Of a DNA stretch of 6,223 nt, positions 1-5,179 are shown in pieces (within the stretch, counting starts at the first letter, position 1; each line of letters begins with the position of its first letter). The translations under genes were made by a program, and so were the position numbers. The DNA lies in assembly GCA_964429265.1 (NCBI GenBank), contig CAYSBK010000144.1, positions 1 through 6,223 on the forward strand, in the 5' to 3' direction. This DNA is from CAYSBK01 sp964429265. Its GTDB lineage: Bacteria > Planctomycetota > Phycisphaerae > Sedimentisphaerales > Anaerobacaceae. The notes under the pieces were generated by a model, which was not told the DNA's origin, made no database searches, and worked only from the letters and a program-made list of their open reading frames with translations.

Positions 1-359
1 TGCGGGACATACCCTTTTTCAGCATCTGCGAGCACCATTTGATGCCGTTTATCGGCTCGGCCCACGTGGCGTACATGCCGGCCGGTGCGGTGCTTGGGGT
101 AAGCAAGCTCGCTCGCGTGGTGGATTGCTTTGCGCACAGGCTGCAGGTTCAGGAGCGGCTTACCGACCAGATCGCCGATTTCATTATGGAGAAGCTCAAG
201 CCCAAAGGCGCGGCCGTGGTCCTTGAGGCCTCGCACAGTTGTATGACGATTCGCGGGGTGAAAAAGCCCGGCTCGGTTATGGTGACGTCGTCGCTTCGCG
301 GCATCTTCCGCAGAGACCCTCGAAGCCGAAGCGAGATTATGAGCCTTATGCACAAGTAA
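1..359 (+). CDS. folE: GTP cyclohydrolase I, C-terminal part (5' end outside window)
   Basis: This enzyme converts GTP to 7,8-dihydroneopterin triphosphate, the entry step to folate, biopterin and 7-deazaguanine (queuosine) biosynthesis. It is a cytosolic zinc enzyme that forms a decamer in known members. The window opens inside the gene; the first whole codon is at 3-5, and 118 residues are visible before the TAA at 357-359, roughly half of a normal bacterial FolE. The visible part begins just before the zinc/active-site motif SICEHH (Cys codon 27-29, His codons 33-35 and 36-38). Next come the conserved LGVSKLARVVD and RLQVQERLT stretches, and then the third zinc ligand, Cys codon 240-242 in SHSCMTIRG. 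It ends with the usual SLRGIF segment. No key residue in the visible part is missing. It lies 30 bases upstream of a PTPS-family gene that uses its product, so the two are probably co-transcribed. Identification is firm. Confidence 0.97.
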   Translation, partial: RDIPFFSICEHHLMPFIGSAHVAYMPAGAVLGVSKLARVVDCFAHRLQVQERLTDQIADFIMEKLKPKGAAVVLEASHSCMTIRGVKKPGSVMVTSSLRGIFRRDPRSRSEIMSLMHK

Positions 360-389
360 CACGACCACAGCGGAGATGGAGCAGCACTT

Positions 390-1190
390 ATGCACACCTT
401 GGCCAGGGCGGTTCGCTTTTCCGTAAACCCGTTTTTGCCCCGGCAGCCGGTGGGATTCAACTCGTATGCGTCAAAGCCACCCGGCGAAGGCCTGGCGTTC
501 TTTTTCGAATTGACCGTTCACCTGACCGGCGAGGTCGACCCGAACACCGGCTTCGTCGTTAACGTTCTCGATATCGATGAACAGGTTATCGAGTATGTGG
601 TTCCGATTTTCGCAGCCCGAGTCAAAGAGCATTTCAGCCGGGGTGGGGATCTTTCTCTTGAGGCGATGGGCGAGCTTTTGTGGTCGGCCCGGGACCGACT
701 TGCGGGCAGGTTCGGCGCGGCGGAGGTCACCGGGGTTGATCTGGCACTGAATCCCTACACGAAAATCGCAATCGATAGTAAGGTGCAGAATATGGTATAT
801 TACAGCGAGAAATTTGAGTTTGCGGCTACGCACAGGCTGTGGAATGAGGCCCTGTCGCCCGAAGAGAACGAACGAGTTTTCGGAAAGTGCGCAAGTCCAA
901 ACGGCCACGGCCATAACTACACCCTCGAGGTGACGGTTGTAATGCCTGAAGGCTACAGGCAGTTCCGCAGCGGGGAGTTTGAAAGGATTGTGAACGATCT
1001 TTTCCTGAGATTCGTCGACCACAAGAACCTTAACGTTGACGTGGCCGAGCTTGGTAGCGCAAACCCGACCGTTGAGAATATCGCGGCCCTGGCGTGGGAG
1101 AAGCTCGCCGGCAAGTTCGGTGAGATTATGCTGCATCGCGTAACCGTGTGGGAGACCGACAGGACTTTCTGCAGTTATTGCCGAGCGTAA
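390..1190 (+). CDS. 6-pyruvoyl/6-carboxytetrahydropterin synthase family protein with two tandem PTPS-like domains
   Basis: The family acts on dihydroneopterin triphosphate, giving 6-pyruvoyl-tetrahydropterin (PTPS) or 6-carboxy-tetrahydropterin (QueD). The catalytic unit is residues 135-266. Zinc ligands are His148 (AATHRL), His173 and His175 (NGHGHNY). The catalytic Cys is Cys167 (FGKC), with Asp210-His211 (DHKNLN) and Glu255 (WET). These match rat PTPS His23, Cys42, His48, His50, Asp88-His89 and Glu133 with one constant offset, apart from a 3-residue deletion. Residues 1-134 look like a second, degenerate PTPS domain: RFSVNPF stands where FSAxHRL is expected, and a GEVDPNTGF segment follows, but there are no zinc histidines and no catalytic Cys. 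Family members are usually 120-150 residues, so 266 fits two units. The ATG at 390 has GGAG (378-381) 8 bases upstream. The gene follows folE by 30 bases, which supports a joint pterin or queuosine-precursor role. Whether the product is the biopterin or the queuosine intermediate cannot be decided here. The family call is firm; the N-terminal domain call is moderate. Confidence 0.93.
   Translation: MHTLARAVRFSVNPFLPRQPVGFNSYASKPPGEGLAFFFELTVHLTGEVDPNTGFVVNVLDIDEQVIEYVVPIFAARVKEHFSRGGDLSLEAMGELLWSARDRLAGRFGAAEVTGVDLALNPYTKIAIDSKVQNMVYYSEKFEFAATHRLWNEALSPEENERVFGKCASPNGHGHNYTLEVTVVMPEGYRQFRSGEFERIVNDLFLRFVDHKNLNVDVAELGSANPTVENIAALAWEKLAGKFGEIMLHRVTVWETDRTFCSYCRA
780..794 (+). promoter_or_regulatory. 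Possible internal ribosome-binding site and ATG at the PTPS domain boundary
   Basis: AAGG at 780-783 lies 8 bases before an in-frame ATG at 792-794, a spacing as good as that of the annotated start at 390. Initiation here would give a 132-residue protein made of only the catalytic PTPS domain, close to the size of stand-alone PTPS enzymes. The purines also encode ordinary residues of the long protein, so the match may be chance. No other evidence for use of this start is visible. Confidence 0.3.
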
Positions 1191-1897
1191 TCGCGGAACT
1201 GCGGTCTGCCGAAGCCGCAAACTGGATGCGGCAAGAAATGCCCGGCCATAAACTTGCGGGCTTACCTGCGCCGTCACATCCCAACGGGGTGGTTGTGGTC
1301 CTTATTTACGTTACCTGGGCTGCCCAGGACCCGCAGGTGAGTTTCTTCGAGCAGATGTCCGCCAGCGCGGTTGCGAAATCGCCGCTGCGGTCAGAAGCAA
1401 TCCGGTGGAGGACTTTTTTGCGGTGGCCCAAGGGGGCTCCGCTTGCCGCGGTGATGTTCGTTTCCTGGGTCGCGGCATGGTATCGCTGCTCATTGTACGA
1501 CAAACTCATCGCCACTGGTGATGCCGGATTTTCGTGTTGACAAGCTGGGCGACCAATTGTGCCGGGTTTACGGTACCAAGGTGGATGAGTTCTACGACCC
1601 TCACTATGGTCCGATTGAAATATACCGACTTGGGTGGGATAAGCCATCTCCGTACGATCGGTGGTCACACTGACCAAAGAGTCGGCCTGATATAAATGGA
1701 CGCACTGTGGCAGGGGGGCAAGCAGCGGGCCGATAAAGTCCTTCATACGCGGATAACGCAGCCCTTTGCAAGGCTGAACTTATGGGACTTTACGGCCGTA
1801 TAGTTAGCGTTCAGAATGTGGTGGCGATGAATTCGCGCCGGGTCCGCCGGACTAAAGCTACATCCTTTATCGGTCGATAGCTAAATCAGCAGCCGGG

Positions 1898-1926
1898 CAC
1901 CGGCGGCCGTGGTTGTACGGCCGGTG
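1898..1926 (+). other. Inverted repeat / hairpin upstream of the nucleotide-sugar operon
   Basis: GGCCGT (1905-1910) and ACGGCC (1917-1922) are perfect inverted repeats around a 6-base loop. CACC (1898-1901) and GGTG (1923-1926) extend the stem by four pairs if GGC at 1902-1904 bulges out. It is not followed by a proper T-run; the nearest is TTTT at about 1939-1942, so a classic intrinsic terminator is unlikely. It sits some 215 bases before the first operon start and could be a leader structure, a weak terminator or chance in GC-rich sequence. Confidence 0.35.
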
Positions 1927-2130
1927 ATTGGCTGAGAATTTTGGGTAGTATCGATTTGCCCCAGCACCTGACGGCGGTTGATGACGAGCGGCCGCCGCGG
2001 TGGGGGTTTTGTGCTTTTCGGTGCAACCGACGGGGACGGAGTCCGGATGTTTCCGCCGCCCTTTGCACGCGTCGAGTCTCTTGCAGTGTTGTTTCCGATG
2101 TGCGACGGACGCTTCGCAACGCTCTTTATC

Positions 2131-2134
2131 AAGG
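2131..2134 (+). promoter_or_regulatory. Ribosome-binding site deciding the epimerase start
   Basis: AAGG lies 7 bases before the ATG at 2142. The reading frame stays open upstream to an ATG at 1941, which would add 67 arginine-rich residues ahead of the nucleotide-binding fold. The ribosome-binding site and the family's usual N-terminus (MKALITGGAGFIG) both favour 2142. Confidence 0.6.
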
Positions 2135-2141
2135 CGCCGAT

Positions 2142-3122
2142 ATGAAGGCATTAATCACTGGCGGGGCCGGTTTTATCGGCTCACACCTGGCGGAAAAACT
2201 TCTGCAGGAAAACCACGAGGTTGTCGTGCTCGATAACCTCAGCACCGGCAGCCTTGACAACATCCGTCACCTGTGCGGACGCGCCGACTTTGAGTTCGTC
2301 AGGGGCGACATCCGTGACGCCAGCCTGGTCGAGTTGCTGGCCGACAAGTGCGACGAGATTTACCATCTGGCTGCGGCCGTCGGCGTCCGATTGATCGCGG
2401 AGGACCCCGTTCACACGATACAGACGAACATCACCGGCACCGAGGTGGTGCTGGAAGCGGCCAACAAGTTCGGCCGGCCCATCTTTCTCGCTTCCAGCAG
2501 CGAGGTTTATGGAAAAAACGAGAACGCTCCCTTCGCGGAGGGTGACGACATCGTGCTGGGCAGCACGCGCTTTGCGCGGTGGTCGTATGCGTGCGGCAAG
2601 GCGATAGACGAGTTCATGGGCATAGCCTTCCACCGTCAATACGATTTGCGGGTTGTCATCGGCAGGTTTTTCAATACAATCGGGCCCCGGCAGACCGGCC
2701 GGTACGGAATGGTTGTGCCGCGGTTTGTACGCAGTGCCCTGACCGGCGAGCCGCTGTTCATATACGGTACGGGCAGGCAGAGTCGATGCTTTTGCTACGT
2801 GGGCGACGTGGTTGATGCGACTGTTGCATTGATGAGAAGCGAGCGCACCGCCGGCGAGGTTTTCAATATCGGCAGCACCGAAGAGATTACAATCGAGTCG
2901 CTGGCCGACAGGATAATCGGTATGACGGCCAGCAGCAGCGAAAAGAGGTTCATCTCGTATGAGCAGGCGTACGGGCGGCCGATGGAGGATATGATGCGGC
3001 GGGTACCAAACCTGGAGCGAATCAGAGCCGCCGTCGGTTGGCAACCGAAAACGACGCTGACGCAGGCACTTGAGATTATCATCAATGCCGAGAAGGAACA
3101 CGCGGGTCGGAGCAGTCCATAA
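2142..3122 (+). CDS. NAD-dependent nucleotide-sugar epimerase/dehydratase (extended SDR, UDP-glucose 4-epimerase-like)
   Basis: This 326-residue extended short-chain dehydrogenase/reductase probably acts on a nucleotide-activated sugar in the cytosol. The Rossmann motif GGAGFIG is at residues 7-13. An acidic Asp31 at the end of the second strand (VVVLDN) favours NAD over NADP. The catalytic serine region is LASSSEVYG (Ser118-120), and the YxxxK pair is Tyr149/Lys153. The segment RFFNTIGPRQ followed by YGMVVPRFV and a QSRCF stretch (about 175-218) is typical of the epimerase and UDP-glucuronate decarboxylase-like branch, and WQPKTTL near the C-terminus is the usual ending. Length is normal for the family. 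The substrate is not fixed by sequence: UDP-glucose/galactose 4-epimerase, UDP-glucuronate decarboxylase and 4,6-dehydratase relatives share these motifs. It is the first recognised gene of a same-strand run, 44 bases before gmd, which supports a role in making sugar precursors. It is unlikely to belong to the GDP-fucose branch, which is complete without it. Confidence 0.9.
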   Translation: MKALITGGAGFIGSHLAEKLLQENHEVVVLDNLSTGSLDNIRHLCGRADFEFVRGDIRDASLVELLADKCDEIYHLAAAVGVRLIAEDPVHTIQTNITGTEVVLEAANKFGRPIFLASSSEVYGKNENAPFAEGDDIVLGSTRFARWSYACGKAIDEFMGIAFHRQYDLRVVIGRFFNTIGPRQTGRYGMVVPRFVRSALTGEPLFIYGTGRQSRCFCYVGDVVDATVALMRSERTAGEVFNIGSTEEITIESLADRIIGMTASSSEKRFISYEQAYGRPMEDMMRRVPNLERIRAAVGWQPKTTLTQALEIIINAEKEHAGRSSP

Positions 3123-3166
3123 CAGATAGATGCCTAAGGAACGGAAAGCCTTCGATAGGCAATGAG

Positions 3167-4180
3167 ATGAAAAAGGCACTGATTACCGGCATTACCGGGC
3201 AGGATGGCTCGTACCTGGCGGAGTTGCTGCTGCAAAAGGGCTACGAGGTCTGGGGCATAATCCGCCGAAGTTCGTCGTTCCATACCGGCAGGATTGACCA
3301 CCTGTATAAGGACCCACACGAGAATCCCCGGCTCAAACTGGTATACGGCGACCTGACCGACGGCGGCAACCTCTCGAGCATTGTAAACTCCATCAAGCCG
3401 GACGAGGTGTACAATCTCGGCGCTCAAAGCCACGTCCGCGTGAGCTTTGAAATGCCCATTTACACCGCCGACGCCGATGCACTCGGCACGCTGCGGTTGC
3501 TTGAAGCCCTTCGCCAAATGAAGGATCCTCCGAAGTTCTACCAGGCCTCCAGCAGCGAGATGTACGGCAGGGTGGTCGAAATACCGCAGAACGAAAAGAC
3601 GCCTTTTTACCCGCGAAGCCCGTACGGCTGCGCGAAGGTTTACAGCTTCTGGCAGACGGTGAATTACCGCGAAGCTTATGGGCTGTTTGCCTGTAACGGC
3701 ATCCTGTTCAATCACGAGTCGCCAAGGCGGGGTGAAACGTTCGTAACGAGAAAGATTACGCGTGCGGCCACGCGAATAAAGCTGGGCCTGCAGGAGAAGC
3801 TCTACCTGGGAAACCTCGACGCAAAACGCGACTGGGGCTTTGCGGGCGATTACGTCGAGGCGATGTGGCTTATGCTTCAACAGGATAAGCCCGACGATTA
3901 CGTCATCGCAACCGGGGAAAACCATTCGGTGAAGGAATTTCTCGACGAGGTTTTCGGTTACCTTGAGCTTGATTGGCGCCAATACGTGGAGATAGACCCT
4001 CGCTATTTTCGGCCGACGGAGGTGGACGTGCTGCTGGGCGACGCCAGCAAAGCAAGAAAGGTTCTCAACTGGCAGCCGAAGGTCAAGTTCAAGCAACTGG
4101 CGAGAATGATGACGGATGCCGATATGGAACTGGCCGAACGGGAAAAAGTCTGGAAAGAGCACGTCAATAACAGGAAATGA
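3167..4180 (+). CDS. gmd: GDP-mannose 4,6-dehydratase
   Basis: This enzyme converts GDP-D-mannose to GDP-4-keto-6-deoxy-D-mannose, the first step to GDP-L-fucose and related 6-deoxy sugars. The 337 residues match the family length of about 320-380. The N-terminus MKKALITGITGQDGSYL carries the Gmd form of the nucleotide-binding motif (Gly8, Gly11, Gly14). RRSSSF at 33-38 is the usual segment for the NADP 2'-phosphate. NLGAQSHV (83-90), SPYGCAK with Tyr153 and Lys157, NHESPRRGETFVTRKI (182-197), RDWGFAGDYVEAMW (221-234) and YFRPTEVD (280-287) are Gmd hallmarks. The catalytic strand reads QASSSEMYG, where many members have QASTSELYG, so the catalytic Thr appears replaced by Ser129, a mild change; Glu131 is kept. 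The start has GATAGG (3154-3159) 7 bases upstream. An ATG at 3162 opens a two-codon frame (ATG AGA TGA) overlapping this start. The gene's stop overlaps the fcl start. Confidence 0.96.
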   Translation: MKKALITGITGQDGSYLAELLLQKGYEVWGIIRRSSSFHTGRIDHLYKDPHENPRLKLVYGDLTDGGNLSSIVNSIKPDEVYNLGAQSHVRVSFEMPIYTADADALGTLRLLEALRQMKDPPKFYQASSSEMYGRVVEIPQNEKTPFYPRSPYGCAKVYSFWQTVNYREAYGLFACNGILFNHESPRRGETFVTRKITRAATRIKLGLQEKLYLGNLDAKRDWGFAGDYVEAMWLMLQQDKPDDYVIATGENHSVKEFLDEVFGYLELDWRQYVEIDPRYFRPTEVDVLLGDASKARKVLNWQPKVKFKQLARMMTDADMELAEREKVWKEHVNNRK

Positions 4181-5130
4181 GCAGTTTCTTCGAGAACAGA
4201 CGAATAGTGGTGACCGGCGGAGCCGGCTTTCTCGGCAGCTACGTCACCGAGGGCCTCGAAAAGCGCTGCTGTCGCAACATCCTTGTCCCGACGATAGAGA
4301 ATTACGACCTGACCAAGCTCGAGGATATTGTGCGGATGTACGACGAGATGCAGCCGGACATAGTCATACATCTTGCTGCGGTGGTAGGCGGCATAGGTGC
4401 CAACCGCGAGCATCCGGGTGAGTTCTTCTACAAGAATCTCATAATGGGCGTGCAGCTAATCGAGCAGGGGCGTATCCGCAATATTGAAAAGTTCGTCGCC
4501 ATCGGGACAGTCTGTGCATACCCGAAGTTCACGCCGGTGCCGTTCAAAGAGGACGACCTCTGGAACGGCTATCCGGAGGAAACGAATGCCCCGTACGGGC
4601 TGGCGAAAAAGATGCTGCTGGTCCAGTCGCAGGCATATCGGGCCGAGTATGGTTTCAATTCAATTTTCCTGCTGCCGGTGAATCTTTACGGCCCGCGGGA
4701 CAATTTCGACCCGGCCAGCAGCCACGTGATACCCGCGCTTATCAAGAAATGTTTCGACGCCATCGACAGCGGCGCCGACCACATCGACTGCTGGGGCACG
4801 GGCAACGTTTCGCGCGAGTTCATTTATGCCGCCGACGCCGCCGAGGCAATCCTTCTGGCGACCGAACACTACAACGGCGCCGAGCCTGTAAACATCGGGG
4901 CGGGCTTCGAAATCAAAATAAAAGACCTTGCAGAAAAAATTGCAGAATTGACGGGGTTCAAGGGAGAGATTCGGTGGGACCCGTCCAGGCCGGACGGCCA
5001 GCCGAGACGATGCCTCGACGTTTCCCGCGCGAAGAAATACTTCGGGTTCGAGGCCAAAACGAGCTTTGAAGACGGCCTGAAAGCGACCATCGAGTGGTAC
5101 GCCGAAACGAGAGCCTGCCGGGCGAGCTGA
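4177..5130 (+). CDS. fcl: GDP-L-fucose synthase (GDP-4-keto-6-deoxymannose 3,5-epimerase/4-reductase)
   Basis: The enzyme epimerises C3 and C5 of GDP-4-keto-6-deoxymannose, the Gmd product, and reduces C4 to give GDP-L-fucose. The 317 residues match the family length. With a constant offset of 4, E. coli Cys109, Tyr136, Lys140 and His179 correspond to Cys113 (GTVCAYPK), Tyr140 and Lys144 (PYGLAKK) and His183 (SSHVIPAL). The E. coli Ser107 position is Thr111. Other hallmarks are AAVVGGIGANREHP (68-80) and NLYGPRDNFDP (169-179). The Rossmann loop reads GGAGFLG (14-20) rather than GHRGMVG, and the E. coli Arg12 and Arg36 positions are Ala16 and Ile40, so cofactor preference may differ. The ATG lies inside the gmd stop (ATGA, 4-base overlap). 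AGGA is only 1 base before it, so translation is probably coupled to gmd. The next in-frame starts (GTG) would delete the first strand, so 4177 is the best start. Confidence 0.93.
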   Translation: MSSFFENRRIVVTGGAGFLGSYVTEGLEKRCCRNILVPTIENYDLTKLEDIVRMYDEMQPDIVIHLAAVVGGIGANREHPGEFFYKNLIMGVQLIEQGRIRNIEKFVAIGTVCAYPKFTPVPFKEDDLWNGYPEETNAPYGLAKKMLLVQSQAYRAEYGFNSIFLLPVNLYGPRDNFDPASSHVIPALIKKCFDAIDSGADHIDCWGTGNVSREFIYAADAAEAILLATEHYNGAEPVNIGAGFEIKIKDLAEKIAELTGFKGEIRWDPSRPDGQPRRCLDVSRAKKYFGFEAKTSFEDGLKATIEWYAETRACRAS

Positions 5131-5179
5131 ATTGAGGATCGCAAGGCAAGATATTACCGCAGCAACCGGAGCGAGCAAA

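Larger units (their letters stand above)
1191..2141 (+). other. 950-base stretch without a recognisable gene; possible decayed coding sequence
   Basis: I recognise no gene, RNA gene or mobile element here. Short open stretches exist in all three + frames. One can be read from ATG 1226 or 1238 to TGA 1538-1540. It has about two-thirds G or C in third positions by hand count and two hydrophobic patches (GVVVVLIYV and APLAAVMFVSWVAAWY), but no good ribosome-binding site. A 50-codon frame from ATG 1521 to TGA 1671-1673 has a protein-like composition. A 35-codon frame runs from ATG 1696 to TAG 1801-1803. None resembles a family I know. A run of coding-looking pieces in changing frames could be the remains of a frameshifted gene, or chance in GC-rich DNA. 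From about 1805 to 2141 the only structure I see is the hairpin at 1898-1926. The promoter of the downstream operon should lie somewhere here, but no convincing -35/-10 pair was found. Confidence 0.5.

Noticed and set aside
471..1277. Long antisense open frame opposite the PTPS gene
   Set aside because: It is the complement of a clearly conserved gene and its translation resembles no family; the open frame follows from the codon bias of the + strand gene.
1537..1542. Perfect -35-like TTGACA
   Set aside because: No -10-like hexamer at 16-18 bases downstream (the sequence there is about TGCCGG).
1691..1696. TATAAA as a possible -10 box
   Set aside because: The hexamer 17 bases upstream (CACTGA) is a poor -35, and such A/T runs arise by chance.
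1306..1746. Antisense frame of 146 codons in the gap region
   Set aside because: It has no recognisable motif, and its composition is no more protein-like than the competing + frames; not enough to call a gene.
1973..1980. GGCGGTTG resembling the ops element (GGCGGTAG) of RfaH-controlled polysaccharide operons
   Set aside because: One mismatch in the core, the rest of the element is absent, and there is no reason to assume RfaH in this organism.
1941..2141. N-terminal extension of the epimerase-like protein from ATG 1941
   Set aside because: The 67 extra residues are arginine-rich and unlike any SDR N-terminus; the ATG at 2142 has AAGG 7 bases upstream and gives the standard family start.
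2181..4162. Long antisense open frames opposite the epimerase and gmd genes (about 330-340 residues each)
   Set aside because: The + strand genes carry all expected motifs; the antisense translations look like mirror products of GC-rich codons.
390..5130. A single system making glycosylated pterins from the pterin pair and the sugar genes
   Set aside because: A 950-base gap separates the groups, no glycosyltransferase is visible, and both are common stand-alone pathways; neighbourhood alone does not support a link.
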